The position numbers and the translations under genes were made by a program. A DNA stretch of 64,000 nucleotides from Trinickia caryophylli. GTDB lineage: Bacteria; Pseudomonadota; Gammaproteobacteria; Burkholderiales; Burkholderiaceae. Below the pieces are notes generated by a model. It had not been told where the DNA came from, searched no databases, and saw only the letters and a program-made list of their open reading frames with translations. Of the stretch, positions 43,124 to 53,169 are shown in pieces (the first letter of the stretch is position 1; the number at the start of each line of letters is the position of its first letter). The stretch covers positions 186,001-250,000 of the forward strand of contig NZ_CP139971.1 in assembly GCF_034424545.1 (NCBI RefSeq). Direction: 5' to 3'.

Positions 43124-44148
43124 AATATCTGATTACCGGCGGTTGCGGCTTTCTCGGCACCAACATTGCGGCCAAGGTGCTGAGCGATGGGGGGCGGCTC
43201 GTCTTGCTCGACGATCTGTCGCGATACGGGTCGGCGAGCAACCTGCAATGGCTGCGCGAGCGCGGCGACCTCGAGTTCGTGCATGCGGACATCCGTTGTG
43301 CGGACGACTGCGACGCCGCGATTGCGCAGCATCAGCCCGATGTGGTGTTCCACTTCGCCGGGCAAGTCGCGATGACGACATCGCTTGCGCGCCCGCGCCG
43401 GGATTTCGAAATCAATGCGCTTGGCACGCTCAATTTGCTCGAGGCGGTGAGAGCGCACAGCCCGAACGCCGCTTTCGTCTATTCGTCCACCAACAAAGTC
43501 TACGGCGATCTCGAGTTTCTGCGCTACGACGAAACGCCCACGCGTTACGCGTTGCCCGACTTTCCCAACGGGGTGCCGGAGACGATCGGACTGGACTTCC
43601 ACTCTCCGTACGGATGCTCGAAAGGCAGTGCGGACCAATACGTTCTCGATTACGCCCGCATGTTCGGCCTGCGAACGGCAGTATTCAGGCATTCGTCGAT
43701 GTACGGGGGGCGTCAGTTCTTCAGCGCCGATCAAGGCTGGATCGGTTGGTTTTGCCAGCAGGCGGTGCGGCAGGCCGGCGGAGACACGAGCGAATTCACG
43801 GTCTCCGGTAACGGCAAGCAAGTACGCGATCTGCTGCATGCAGACGATATGGTCGAACTGTATTTGCGCGCGGCTGATCGCATTCAAGAGATTCGGGGCG
43901 AGGCGTTCAATATCGGCGGCGGCATGAACAACAGCCTGTCCATTCTCGAATTGCTGCATCTTCTCGAGAGCATGCTCGGCACCAAACTGCATTGGCGGCA
44001 TATCGCGGCGCGCGAAAGCGACCAACGGGTATTCGTGGCCGATCTGGCGAAGGTTCATGCCCGCCTGGGGTGGGCGCCGCGCGTCAGCAAGGAAGACGGT
44101 ATTCGCAGCATGATCGAGTGGGTGCGATCGATGGGAATCACCGGATGA
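43120..44148 (+). CDS. NAD-dependent epimerase, CDP-paratose/UDP-glucose epimerase-like
   Basis: 342 residues from ATG 43120, overlapping the previous stop as [20 protein letters not shown] binds [36 protein letters not shown] and [12 protein letters not shown] (Tyr and Lys) are very close to RfbE-type CDP-paratose 2-epimerases and other large epimerases. Likely supplies the sugar nucleotide used by the downstream transferases. Confidence 0.9.
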   Translation: MKYLITGGCGFLGTNIAAKVLSDGGRLVLLDDLSRYGSASNLQWLRERGDLEFVHADIRCADDCDAAIAQHQPDVVFHFAGQVAMTTSLARPRRDFEINALGTLNLLEAVRAHSPNAAFVYSSTNKVYGDLEFLRYDETPTRYALPDFPNGVPETIGLDFHSPYGCSKGSADQYVLDYARMFGLRTAVFRHSSMYGGRQFFSADQGWIGWFCQQAVRQAGGDTSEFTVSGNGKQVRDLLHADDMVELYLRAADRIQEIRGEAFNIGGGMNNSLSILELLHLLESMLGTKLHWRHIAARESDQRVFVADLAKVHARLGWAPRVSKEDGIRSMIEWVRSMGITG

Positions 44149-44870
44149 CGTCGTTCTCCGAGAATCCACGCGCGCCGGCGCGCGTCGCGCTCAGTCTCGT
44201 CATGCCCGCCTACCAGGAGGAGGAAAACCTGCGCGTATTGCTGCCCCGCGTGCTGGAGGAACTCGATCGACAAGGCGAACCCTACGAGGTCCTCGTTGTC
44301 GATACGATGACGCCGATGGACGGCACGCCTCAATTTTGCGATGCGCTGAATATTCGCTATGTGGCCCGGCGCGGCGGCAACTCCTATGGGGACGCGGTCA
44401 GAACGGGAATTGCCGAAGCGCAGGGCGACTATGTCATCTTCATGGATTCCGATGGCTCGCATTCGCCCGAATGGATCCCGAAGCTTTACGCGCAGCGGGA
44501 AGGCAATGACGTCGTGATCGCATCCCGCTACGTGGAGAACGGCTTCACGGAGAACAGCTGGACGCTCGTATTCATGAGCCGGGTCTTGAACGTCATCTAT
44601 TCGTTGGTGCTCGGTATCCGGTGTCGCGACGTTTCCAACAGTTATCGGCTGTACCGAAGCGAGCAATTGAAGCGGCTCAAACTCAAATGCGACAACTTCG
44701 ACGTCGTTGAAGAAATTCTGTTCAAGCTCGTGCGTCATGATCCACGGCTGCGCATCAAGGAGATTCCGTTCACGTTCAAGCAGCGCCTTTTCGGGCGCAC
44801 GAAGCGCAAGTTGTTCGTCTTCATGCTGACCTATGCGTTTACCTTGATCAAACTGAGGTTCTTCGTCTAA
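44145..44870 (+). CDS. Family 2 glycosyltransferase (polyprenyl-phosphate sugar synthase-like)
   Basis: 241 residues from ATG 44145, overlapping the previous stop. [16 protein letters not shown] is the N-terminal GT2 motif, [13 protein letters not shown] follows, and [13 protein letters not shown] provides the DxD. Closest in layout to dolichyl-phosphate mannose synthases and the GtrB-like enzymes that load a sugar onto undecaprenyl phosphate. It lacks the two C-terminal membrane helices of GtrB. The adjacent GtrA gene supports a lipid-carrier role. Confidence 0.9.
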   Translation: MTSFSENPRAPARVALSLVMPAYQEEENLRVLLPRVLEELDRQGEPYEVLVVDTMTPMDGTPQFCDALNIRYVARRGGNSYGDAVRTGIAEAQGDYVIFMDSDGSHSPEWIPKLYAQREGNDVVIASRYVENGFTENSWTLVFMSRVLNVIYSLVLGIRCRDVSNSYRLYRSEQLKRLKLKCDNFDVVEEILFKLVRHDPRLRIKEIPFTFKQRLFGRTKRKLFVFMLTYAFTLIKLRFFV

Positions 44871-45284
44871 ATGCTCGCGCAATTCATGCGATTTGGCGTA
44901 GTCGGAGCATTGGGCACGCTCGTCAATCTTGCGGTGTTTGCGCTGCTCGTCGAGCATTGGCACGTTGATCACAACGTTGGAGCGTGCGCGGCGTTTCTGG
45001 CGGCCGTGACGCACAACTACGCGATCAACCGTGCATGGACCTTTCGCTCGCATGGTCGGCCGGACGTCTCCCGCCTACGTGGCCTCGCAAAGTACGCAGG
45101 CGTCAACCTGCTCGGTTTTTGCGTAGGTCTTATCGGGCTGAACGCGGTCGTGCTGTTCGCTGGCCCGGCGTTCAGCTTGCAAGGGCAGGCTTTGGGGATC
45201 GTAATGGGCATGGGGTTCAATTTCCTGCTCGCGAGGCAATGGGTATTCAAGGCGCGGCGCGTGGATGAGGGCAGGCCCGAATGA
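44871..45284 (+). CDS. GtrA-family membrane protein
   Basis: 137 residues, four membrane helices. Starts MRFGVVGALGTLVNLAVFAL-like, with TFRSHG and RQWVFKARR at the C-terminus, the GtrA signature. GtrA proteins are thought to flip lipid-linked sugars across the inner membrane. The ATG directly follows the previous TAA. Confidence 0.9.
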   Translation: MLAQFMRFGVVGALGTLVNLAVFALLVEHWHVDHNVGACAAFLAAVTHNYAINRAWTFRSHGRPDVSRLRGLAKYAGVNLLGFCVGLIGLNAVVLFAGPAFSLQGQALGIVMGMGFNFLLARQWVFKARRVDEGRPE

Positions 45285-46585
45285 GCGATCCGGCAATGGA
45301 GTTGTCCGTCCGACGAGTGAGTTTTTTTTCCAGATTCGTGCTGATAGGGTTGGGCGCAGCCGTTGTCTTTCATGCCACGATGGCTGCGCTGGGATTGACG
45401 TTCCCGTGGACGACGTTTCTCTTTCGGCCCGACGATCGCTTCAATGATTGGCACAATTCTGTTGCGGCCGCTGCAACGCTCGATCCTTATTACGCGGCTA
45501 CGCGGGCCGTTTCCGCGTATTTTCCATTTGCCTACGAGGTGCTGCGTATTGGCGTTGGCTGGGCAAGGAACGTGTCGACCTCGATTTACCTTGCGATCTC
45601 GCTGACGCTCCTGTCGTTGGCGAGTTGGTCGGCCGTGCGCTTCATGGGCCATGTCCGGGGCTGGCAGCGCCACCGGCAATGGAAAGTCTTCATATTGGCA
45701 TTGGCGGGGTGCGTTGGCTGTTATCCGGTCCTCTTTGCGCTCGATCGCGGCAATCTCGATGTGTGGATCGCTTGCCTTTGCGTCATCCATGCGGCGTCAT
45801 TGCGTGCCGGCGATCGTCGAACGGAGGCCGCCGGTGCCGTCGCGCTTTCACTGGCGATCGCACTCAAAGCCTATCCGCTCGCGTTCCTTGCGCTCGCGGT
45901 GGCGGAACGGAAATACCGCATCGTTGCATGGGCACTATTGGGCGGCCTGTTGCTATCGTTGATTGGCGCGACCGCCCTGTCGGGCGGTATCGTTCATACG
46001 CTGCATGGGCTGCAGGCCGGGCTCGCCAAGTATCGCGAGATATACGTGATCGGCCGGGACTCGCTTTTTGCGAGTTCCGATCCATACAATGCGATAAGAA
46101 CCGTCGAAGTGTTTCGGGGCGCCTCGGGGGCGGCGATCGCGAGCAGGAGTGCCGGCCTGCTCAAGATTTATCAGCCGATTGCTTTCGCCTTCGCCATGCT
46201 CGCCGCGGCGTATATTGTTTTCTCCGGTGCGCCGTATTGGCTCCGTGTCATGGCGACTTGCCTCGTTGCCATCCTGTTTCCCAATGTCGCCAACGACTAT
46301 AAGCTGTCGCTGCTTTTGCCGGGGCTGTTCGCTCTGCTGTTTTCGCAGGCGGAGGATGGCGCAGGGGATCGTCTTCGCCAAAAAGCGGCGCTATTCGTAG
46401 TCTGTCTGCTGTTGGTTCCCAAGAGCTACTTTTTCATAAATGGCTTGAGCGTCAATAACCTCTTGAATGCCACGTTGCTCTCGGGACTCATCGCGATCGT
46501 CGCATTCGATTGCCGGCGATGGCGCACCGTGCTGCGGCGTTTGTCGGGACGCCGTTTCGACACGCCACATATTGAGCACCCCTGA
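45281..46585 (+). CDS. Polytopic membrane glycosyltransferase, GT87 (DUF2029)-like
   Basis: 434 residues with about ten membrane segments. The first periplasmic loop carries FRPDDRFNDWHN, with acidic residues at the place expected for a GT-C enzyme; FALDRGNLDVWIACL and ALKAYPLAFLALA match the DUF2029/GT87 pattern. It would transfer the flipped sugar to a periplasmic acceptor, perhaps lipopolysaccharide or another glycan. ATG 45281 overlaps the gtrA-like stop. No terminator is evident after it. Confidence 0.8.
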   Translation: MSDPAMELSVRRVSFFSRFVLIGLGAAVVFHATMAALGLTFPWTTFLFRPDDRFNDWHNSVAAAATLDPYYAATRAVSAYFPFAYEVLRIGVGWARNVSTSIYLAISLTLLSLASWSAVRFMGHVRGWQRHRQWKVFILALAGCVGCYPVLFALDRGNLDVWIACLCVIHAASLRAGDRRTEAAGAVALSLAIALKAYPLAFLALAVAERKYRIVAWALLGGLLLSLIGATALSGGIVHTLHGLQAGLAKYREIYVIGRDSLFASSDPYNAIRTVEVFRGASGAAIASRSAGLLKIYQPIAFAFAMLAAAYIVFSGAPYWLRVMATCLVAILFPNVANDYKLSLLLPGLFALLFSQAEDGAGDRLRQKAALFVVCLLLVPKSYFFINGLSVNNLLNATLLSGLIAIVAFDCRRWRTVLRRLSGRRFDTPHIEHP

Positions 46586-46660
46586 AAAATCTTGCGCGCC
46601 TCGATGACGATTCGCTAGGCTCCCATTCGGAGCGAACCGTCGCTCCTGTTTCTCGACCGG

Positions 46661-46680
46661 AAATTTAAGCGCTTAAATTT
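46661..46680. promoter_or_regulatory. LacI-family operator before the galactanase gene
   Basis: AAATTTAAGCGCTTAAATTT is a perfect 20-bp palindrome with the CG centre typical of LacI/GalR operators. It lies 55 bases before the GH53 start. The same core, ATTTAAGCGCTTAAAT, recurs at 55667-55682 before the ABC importer operon and next to a LacI-family gene. Confidence 0.8.
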
Positions 46681-46735
46681 GGAGGCCGCGGTCGCCGGAC
46701 TCTTCGGGGCGCCGTGCCGACATGGAGGAAGACGA

Positions 46736-47911
46736 ATGAACAGAAGAACTGTTTTGAGCTGGCTCGCGTCGGCCGCCGCGGGTACTGCGGCAAATGTGGT
46801 TTTGGGCTCGGGCGGGGCGGTGGCCGCATCGACGCAAGCGGGCGTGGGGCGTGCGCCCCTGGCACTCGGGGCGGACGTATCGACATTGCTCGAACTCGAG
46901 GCCAACGGTGCGCGCTATTACGATCGCGGCGTCGCCCGCGATTGTCTGCTGATCCTGAAAGAGCACGGGCTCGATGCTGTCCGCCTGAAGGTCTGGAACG
47001 ACCCGGGCAATCCGGACTTCTTTCCCGCGAACCAGAGCCCGGCCGCGGGCTACAACAACGCGGAGCACGTCCGCGTGCTCGCGCGCCGTGCCGCCGCATT
47101 GGGCTTGCGCGTGTTGATCGACTTCCATTACAGCGACTGGTGGGCCGATCCCGGCAAGCAGTATCCGCCTCACGCCTGGGAAGGAAAGGACGTTGCGCAG
47201 ACCTGCGAACTGCTTGCCCAGTACACGGCCCGGGTGCTGCGCATGCTCGCGCGCGACGGCGTGCGTCCCGAATGGGTGCAGATCGGCAACGAGATCACAG
47301 GGGGCATGCTATGGCCGCTTGGCCGCTACGATCAATGGGACAACCTCGCGCAACTGCTGAAAGCGGGACATGATGCGGTGAAGTTGGTCGATTCGCGTAC
47401 GCAGGTCATGCTGCATATCGATAGCGGCGGAGACAACGCGAAGAGCCGCTGGTGGTTCGACAGCGCGACCCAGCGCGGCGTGAGCTTCGACGTGATCGGA
47501 CTGTCATGGTACCCGCAATGGCAAGGGGCGTTGGCCGATCTGAAAGCGAACGTCGACGATCTCGCCGTACGGTACGACAAGGACGTCATCGTCGTGGAAG
47601 CGGCCTACCCATGGACCACGAGCGACGGCGATTCCGAGCCCAACGCGATGACGAACACCGGTACGACTCCTTACCCGGCCACGCCGGCCGGGCAGGCGCA
47701 GGTGATGACCGCGCTTGCCGAGATCGTCAAGGCCATCCCTCATGGTCACGGCAAAGGCATTTTCTGGTGGGAGCCGGAGTGGATTCCCGTAGCCGGCGTG
47801 GGTTGGAAAACCGGCGCGGGCGATCAATGGGACAACAATACCCTCTTTGATTTCAAGGGCCACGCGTTGCCTTCGCTCGACGTATTCAGGGCGCTGCGCG
47901 CGGGCCGCTGA
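46736..47911 (+). CDS. Endo-beta-1,4-galactanase (GH53), exported
   Basis: 391 residues from ATG 46736 (GGAAGA upstream). The N-terminus MNRRTVLSWLASAAAG suggests a twin-arginine or Sec signal. GH53 features: GADVSTLLELEANGARYYD, VRLKVWNDP, IDFHYSDWWADPGKQ. The acid/base Glu is in QIGNEITGGML and the nucleophile Glu in IVVEAAYPWT. Cuts beta-1,4-galactan outside the cytoplasm. It is controlled by the palindrome just upstream, by inference. It is the first step of the galactan locus that follows. Confidence 0.92.
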   Translation: MNRRTVLSWLASAAAGTAANVVLGSGGAVAASTQAGVGRAPLALGADVSTLLELEANGARYYDRGVARDCLLILKEHGLDAVRLKVWNDPGNPDFFPANQSPAAGYNNAEHVRVLARRAAALGLRVLIDFHYSDWWADPGKQYPPHAWEGKDVAQTCELLAQYTARVLRMLARDGVRPEWVQIGNEITGGMLWPLGRYDQWDNLAQLLKAGHDAVKLVDSRTQVMLHIDSGGDNAKSRWWFDSATQRGVSFDVIGLSWYPQWQGALADLKANVDDLAVRYDKDVIVVEAAYPWTTSDGDSEPNAMTNTGTTPYPATPAGQAQVMTALAEIVKAIPHGHGKGIFWWEPEWIPVAGVGWKTGAGDQWDNNTLFDFKGHALPSLDVFRALRAGR

Positions 47912-47924
47912 TCGCTTCAGTAAT

Positions 47925-47954
47925 CGGCGTGAGCGATGGCCGGCGCTCACGCCG
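47925..47954. terminator. Hairpin between convergent GH53 and MFS genes
   Basis: CGGCGTGAGCG and CGCTCACGCCG form an 11-bp perfect stem around 8 bases, 13 bases after the GH53 stop and 26 before the end of the convergent transporter gene. No T-tract. Probably a shared transcription end. Confidence 0.5.
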
Positions 47955-47980
47955 CGCCCGTCGGAGAGGGAGCGCGCCGA

Positions 47981-49234
47981 CTAGCGCGAACGCAGAACCC
48001 GGCCGCGCGCATCGACTGCAAAAAGCGCAAACGCACACAGTGCAAGCAGGCCGCAGAGCAAAAAGGCTGGCCGATAACCGATCGTTTCGATGATGAAACC
48101 CGACAGTACGCCAGCCGCGATCGAACCCACGCGCGAGGCGTTGAAAAAGAGCGCTGTCGCGCTGCCTGGCGCGCGCGGCACCAACTCTTGTACATATGTG
48201 AGCCCGAGGCAGGAGGTGATCGCAACCACGCCGGCGCTCAATGCCTGCAAGGGCATGGCCACGGTCACGCTGCGGCAGGCGGCAAGCGCAACGAAATAGG
48301 CCACGTGAATGCCGGCTGCGGCCGCAAGCCAGCGTGCTTTGGCCAGCCGCGACGACTTTGCGCCAAGCCACAGCATCATCGGAATTTCGAGCAGTGCCCC
48401 GAGCCCGAGCATCGTCGAGACGTCGAGGCGCGTGCCGCCGAGCCGCTGGACGACGTATAGCGGCAGCATGATCATCGTTGCATTCGCAACGAGCCCGATC
48501 AGCGTCAACGCGGCCAGTGCTCGTCCCATCGAAGCCGGGGCGTCATCGCGTTTCGCCTGCTTTGCCGTCACGGTGCCCGGTTGGAGAGGCGGTGCCGCAT
48601 GGTGGGTATCCGCATCGATGCCTGCCGACGGCAGCGTGTGCGCCGGGCCGTGCGTTTCGGCAACGCGCGCGACGAGCAAGGCACAGAGTGCAAAGCTGCC
48701 GGCAGCGAAGAAGAAGAGCCCGATATAGCCCGTTTGCGCGAGCACGAGCGCGCCCACGGCTGGCCCGAACACCCACGCGGCAGAGAGCAGCGTGCGCAAT
48801 GCCGCGGCCGCGAATTCGCGCTGCGCCGGATCGGTGACGGGCAGGGCCGAGCGGCCGAAGGAAAAGACCTGCGACAGCGATGCGGCGCCCGGGCCGATCA
48901 GCAGGATGCCAACCGCCATCAGTGCTGCGTAGTCGCGCACGAAGCACAAACATAGATAGCCGGCGGCCGCGGCCGCGAGCGAGCCAAGGAGCCAGGGACG
49001 GTGCCGCCCCTGGCGATCCGAGCGTCTGCCCGCCCATGCGCTCGCCCATACGCCGCTCGCCGCGATCGCGGTCATGAACACGCCGAGCCGCAGCGGCGAC
49101 ATGCCCGCCTGTTCCACACCGAAAAGCGATAGGTATGGCGCAGTGAACGATAAGGCGATGCCCAGCATCAGCGTGGCCGATGCCAATGGCAGAAAACGCG
49201 GCACGCGGGCAACCCGCATGATCTGTGCGTACAC
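47981..49234 (-). CDS. MFS transporter, sugar efflux (SET) type
   Basis: About 417 residues from GTG 49234, which has GGAG 10 bases upstream inside the end of the previous gene; ATG 49219 is the alternative. Twelve hydrophobic segments. Features of the SET group include LSFTAPYLSLFGVEQAGM, AWAGRRSDRQGRHRPWL, and ALFFNASRVGSIAAGVLSG. SET proteins export excess sugars such as galactosides or lactose. It follows the beta-galactosidase gene by 4 bases, so it is probably a relief valve in the same operon. Confidence 0.85.
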   Translation of the reverse strand: MYAQIMRVARVPRFLPLASATLMLGIALSFTAPYLSLFGVEQAGMSPLRLGVFMTAIAASGVWASAWAGRRSDRQGRHRPWLLGSLAAAAAGYLCLCFVRDYAALMAVGILLIGPGAASLSQVFSFGRSALPVTDPAQREFAAAALRTLLSAAWVFGPAVGALVLAQTGYIGLFFFAAGSFALCALLVARVAETHGPAHTLPSAGIDADTHHAAPPLQPGTVTAKQAKRDDAPASMGRALAALTLIGLVANATMIMLPLYVVQRLGGTRLDVSTMLGLGALLEIPMMLWLGAKSSRLAKARWLAAAAGIHVAYFVALAACRSVTVAMPLQALSAGVVAITSCLGLTYVQELVPRAPGSATALFFNASRVGSIAAGVLSGFIIETIGYRPAFLLCGLLALCAFALFAVDARGRVLRSR

Positions 49235-49238
49235 CGGA

Positions 49239-51218
49239 TCAGCGCTCCTCGATCCAGGCCGCCACGTCCACGGGGCCGATGATGGGCCCGCCGAGCACGA
49301 AGCGTGCGTCTTCCGGCGCTGGCGCGGGCTGAGGCGCACCGCCGTAATTGAACGCGAAGCACACGCCGTCGCGCTTGCGCGTGCGCACGCCGCTTGCCAG
49401 GGCCACGGTGGCGATGCCCGCCTGACGGGCGCTTTCCGCAAGCACGGCGCGCAACAGGGGCGAGTCCACCGATGCGGCGAGCATCGTCACGCGCGCTCGC
49501 CGCAAAACGGCCGGTACGCCGTCGTCGAACGCCGCCAGCACTTCCACGCCCGGGCCGGGCTCGGCATGATCGCGCCATTTGCGCGCGTGCCCTTGCACGC
49601 CGTCGAACGCCATGCCGGGTGCGAGCGACGGCCGTAGCGATTCGGCTTGGATCACGCGTACGGGCAGGACAGCTTGTAGCCGACCGGGCGGCAGGTTCGG
49701 CTCGATTGCGAACGCGGTCGTCTTCGAACCGGTGCGGGGCCCGAAGAGCCAGTGCGTCGAGCCGTTCTCGATCTGGGTCACGAGCGAGGTGGGGACGACG
49801 GGCAGCGTCGGCGCGACCACGAGCTCGTAGCCGCTCAGATCGGCTTGCGCGGGCACGATGTCGAGATCGACGCCGAGCGAGCGCAGCGCCTCGTACCACT
49901 CGAAGACGTGTTGCTGATAGTCGAAGTCCGCGCCGTGGCGCTGCGTCTCGACCATCCAGTCCGCTTCGTAATCGAAGATCAAGGCCACCTTTGCCGCCGT
50001 GTGCGCGCTGCCCGATGATTGCATCGCCGATGCTTGCACCTTCAGCGCCGCAAGCTCCTCGGCCGCGCGCCGGATTTCGAGGCCACCCGGAGAAAGCGTG
50101 TCGTCTGGAAGATTCAACCCCGAGTGCATTTGCTCCTGCGCGTAGGGGCATTGCCGCCAGCGAAAGTACGACACCAGTTCGGCGCCGTGGGCGAACGCTT
50201 CCCAGGTCCAGAGCCGCACCGCACCCGGTGCGGGAACGGGATTGTGCGGCGCCCAGTTGACGGGGCCGGCCTGCTGCTCCATGACCCACATGCGGCCTCG
50301 GCCAATACCGCGGTAGAGGTCGTGACTGAATGCGGACACGTCGGGATGTCCGGTGCGCGCCCAGCGGTGCTTGTCTTCTTCCGGCAGCCCGATCACCTCG
50401 GTTCGCGGAATCGGGTAGCTGTCCCACGCGGCCACGTCGAGCCCGCGTTCGGCGAACACGTAATGATCGAAGGCAGTAAAGAAGCCCATGAAGTTGTGCA
50501 GCACGTCCCGCCCAGGCGAATGCGCACGGATCAGTTTGGCCTGCAACGCGTGAAAGTCCGCCACTTCATCGGAAACGAAACGCCGGAAATCGAGCACGTG
50601 GGCCGGATTGGCATCGGTCGGCGTGTGCAGCGGCAGCTCGATCTCGTCGAAGGACCGGTATTCCATGCTCCAGAACACGTTGCCCCAGGCCATGTTGAGT
50701 GCCGCAATCTCGCCGTAGCGCGCGGCGAGCCAGCGGCGGAATTTTTGCAGCGCCGCGCGGCTGTAGCTCGGCAGGGTGTTGTGGCAGCCGAGCTCGTTGT
50801 CTGTTTGCCACGCGATCACGGCGGGATGCTGGCCGTAGCGGCGCGTCATCGCTTCGACGATACGTGCGCAATGCTCGCGATAGACCTCGCTCGAAATGTC
50901 GTAGTGGCGACGCGAGCCGAATTGCCAGGGCATGCCGTCGCGGGCGATCGGCAGGATGTCGGGGTGCGAATCGACGAGCCACTTCGGCGGCGCTGCGGTG
51001 GGCGTGCCGAGAATGACCTTCAAACCCTCGGCAGCGAGTGTGTCGATGGCTGTGTCGAGCCATGCCCAGTCGTAGCAGCCCGGTGCGGGCTCCATGCGGC
51101 TCCAGGCGAATTCGGCAATGCGTACGCGCGTGATGCCGAGCGCGGCCATCCGCTTCGCATCGCTCTTCCATTTGTCGCGGGGCCATTGTTCGGGGTAATA
51201 GCAAACACCTAAATGCAT
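49239..51218 (-). CDS. Beta-galactosidase (GH42)
   Basis: 659 residues from ATG 51218 (GAAGGAA upstream). GH42 pattern: GVCYYPEQWPRDKWKSDAKR at the N-terminus, acid/base Glu in WQTDNELGCHN, nucleophile Glu in WVMEQQAGPVNWAP, then the trimerisation and C-terminal domains. No signal peptide, so it acts in the cytoplasm on imported galacto-oligosaccharides. It lies 60 bases after the permease gene in the same operon. Confidence 0.94.
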   Translation of the reverse strand: MHLGVCYYPEQWPRDKWKSDAKRMAALGITRVRIAEFAWSRMEPAPGCYDWAWLDTAIDTLAAEGLKVILGTPTAAPPKWLVDSHPDILPIARDGMPWQFGSRRHYDISSEVYREHCARIVEAMTRRYGQHPAVIAWQTDNELGCHNTLPSYSRAALQKFRRWLAARYGEIAALNMAWGNVFWSMEYRSFDEIELPLHTPTDANPAHVLDFRRFVSDEVADFHALQAKLIRAHSPGRDVLHNFMGFFTAFDHYVFAERGLDVAAWDSYPIPRTEVIGLPEEDKHRWARTGHPDVSAFSHDLYRGIGRGRMWVMEQQAGPVNWAPHNPVPAPGAVRLWTWEAFAHGAELVSYFRWRQCPYAQEQMHSGLNLPDDTLSPGGLEIRRAAEELAALKVQASAMQSSGSAHTAAKVALIFDYEADWMVETQRHGADFDYQQHVFEWYEALRSLGVDLDIVPAQADLSGYELVVAPTLPVVPTSLVTQIENGSTHWLFGPRTGSKTTAFAIEPNLPPGRLQAVLPVRVIQAESLRPSLAPGMAFDGVQGHARKWRDHAEPGPGVEVLAAFDDGVPAVLRRARVTMLAASVDSPLLRAVLAESARQAGIATVALASGVRTRKRDGVCFAFNYGGAPQPAPAPEDARFVLGGPIIGPVDVAAWIEER

Positions 51219-51278
51219 TGGGGTTCCTTCAGGGAAAATCGACGGGAATCCGGCAGGTATCGCGGCCCATTCGGTCAC

Positions 51279-52130
51279 TCAGCCTTTCGTGGCGCCGAAG
51301 GTCAGGCCGGCGACGAACTGCTTTTGCATGGCGAAGAACATCAGCACGGACGGCAGCGCGGCGAGCACGGAGCCGGCGGACACGAGGTTCCAGGCGGTCG
51401 TCCATTGACCTTTGAGCGCGGCCACGCCGACGGTGATGGGCGCCGCCTCGTCGCCCTGCGTGAGACAGAGCGCCCAGAAGTAGTCGTTCCACACGAACGT
51501 GAAGACGAGAATGGCGAGCGCCGCAAGCGCGGGCCTCACGAGCGGAAGCACCACACGCGCATAGATGGCCCACTCGCTTGCGCCTTCCACGCGCGCCGCT
51601 TCGATCAGCTCGTACGGAAGCTCGCGGATGAAATTGCGCAGAAACAGCGTGCAAAAGCCGGTTTGAAAGGCGGTATGAAACAGGATGAGCGCCCACACCG
51701 TGTTGTAGAGCCCGAACGTCAGCATCAGATCGCGGACGGGAATCATCAGGATCTGGATCGGCACGAAATTGCCGGCGATGAAAATGCCGAGCAAGACGAG
51801 GTTGCCGCGAAAGCGGTAATTCGCGAGCGCGTGGCCGGCCAGCGACGCGAGGAAAATGGCGGCCGCCACGGCGGGCAACGTAATGAGGCAACTGTTCAGA
51901 AAGTAATGCAGCATGGGCGTTTGCGTGAGCGCCGTGCCGTAGTTCTCGACGAACGCGAAATGCCGGGGCCAGCCCCAATAGTTGCCTTCCGTCAATTCGT
52001 CGCTCGAGCGAATGGAGGTGACGAGCACGGCGATGAGCGGCAGCAGCCAGGCGATCAGCGCGCACGGCAGCGAGACTAGATAAACGAGGCGGGGAAGCGG
52101 CCGCCAGCGCGAAACGGGCATCGGGTACAT
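51279..52130 (-). CDS. Carbohydrate ABC transporter permease, MalG type
   Basis: 283 residues from ATG 52130 (AAGGAG upstream). Six membrane segments and the EAA loop YELIEAARVEGASEWAIYAR that contacts the ATPase. CUT1-family inner membrane half. It lies 16 bases after the other permease gene. Confidence 0.93.
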   Translation of the reverse strand: MYPMPVSRWRPLPRLVYLVSLPCALIAWLLPLIAVLVTSIRSSDELTEGNYWGWPRHFAFVENYGTALTQTPMLHYFLNSCLITLPAVAAAIFLASLAGHALANYRFRGNLVLLGIFIAGNFVPIQILMIPVRDLMLTFGLYNTVWALILFHTAFQTGFCTLFLRNFIRELPYELIEAARVEGASEWAIYARVVLPLVRPALAALAILVFTFVWNDYFWALCLTQGDEAAPITVGVAALKGQWTTAWNLVSAGSVLAALPSVLMFFAMQKQFVAGLTFGATKG

Positions 52131-52146
52131 CGTCGGCTCCTTGGGC

Positions 52147-53064
52147 TCAACTTTCCGTGCGAACGAGTCGCCGCAATTGATAAGCGATATAGACGAGCAT
52201 GATCGCGAAGAGGACCACGGCAATCGCCGCCGAATAGCCTTCGCGGTAATACTTGATCGCCTGGTCGTACATGAAATAGGCCAGCACGGTCGAACTGTCG
52301 AACGGGCCGCCGCCGCTCATGACCGAGATGAGATCGAAGCTGCGCAGCGCGCCGATTACCGTCAGGACGACGGCCATGAACGTGGCCGGGCGCAGTTGCG
52401 GCAGAACCACATGCCAGAGCAGTGCGAATCCGCGCGCGCCTTCCATTCGGGCTGCCTCGACAATTTCGCCGTTGATGCCGGTGAGGCCCGTCAGATAAAG
52501 AATCATGCAAAACGGAATCTGCGGCCAAAGCGCGGCGAAGATGATGCCGTAGGTGACGTAGCGCGGGTCGCCGAGCACCGGAACGCCGTGTCCGACGATG
52601 ACTTTGAGCAGCCCGAAGGTCGGATCGTAGAACCAGGAGAACACGAGCCCGACTACCACCCCCGGCAACACGAACGGGGCGAAGAAGAGCGATTTGACGA
52701 GGCGAATGCCCCGCACGTTCTGGTTGAGGTAAAGCGCGAGAGCAAGCCCCGCCGGCGGCGCGAGTAAAAAAAGCGCGAGCCAGAGCAGATTGTTTTTCAG
52801 CGCGGTGTAAAACGTGTCCGAGGCGATGAGTTCGCGATAGTTGTCGAGGCCGATGAAACTGGGTGCGCTCATGCCGTCCCAGCTATGAAAGCTGAGCCAT
52901 ATGCTGCTCGCGATCGGGTAGATGACGAGCACCGCGAAGAGGGCGAACCCCGGCAGCAGGAACAGCAGCGCCGCGCGCGTACGCCTGCGCGAAAGCGACG
53001 CCGCCTGCGGCATCCGTTCGGGCGAGGCATGGCGCGGAGCGCGTTGCGAGAGACTGTGCGACAT
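52147..53064 (-). CDS. Carbohydrate ABC transporter permease, MalF type
   Basis: 305 residues from ATG 53064 (AAGGA upstream). Cytoplasmic N-tail, then six membrane segments (LLFLLPGFALFAVLVIYPI first). EAA loop: GEIVEAARMEGARGFALLWH. Together with the MalG-type partner it forms the channel of a CUT1 oligosaccharide importer. Confidence 0.93.
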   Translation of the reverse strand: MSHSLSQRAPRHASPERMPQAASLSRRRTRAALLFLLPGFALFAVLVIYPIASSIWLSFHSWDGMSAPSFIGLDNYRELIASDTFYTALKNNLLWLALFLLAPPAGLALALYLNQNVRGIRLVKSLFFAPFVLPGVVVGLVFSWFYDPTFGLLKVIVGHGVPVLGDPRYVTYGIIFAALWPQIPFCMILYLTGLTGINGEIVEAARMEGARGFALLWHVVLPQLRPATFMAVVLTVIGALRSFDLISVMSGGGPFDSSTVLAYFMYDQAIKYYREGYSAAIAVVLFAIMLVYIAYQLRRLVRTES

Positions 53065-53169
53065 GAAGGAGGTCCTTCGGAATTCGGTCGGCGTGCGCCG
53101 CGTGCCTGGCGGTACGGATGCGGGAGCCCGAAATGCTCCGCACCGCACTGGCCGCGCGGCGCGCGGGCG

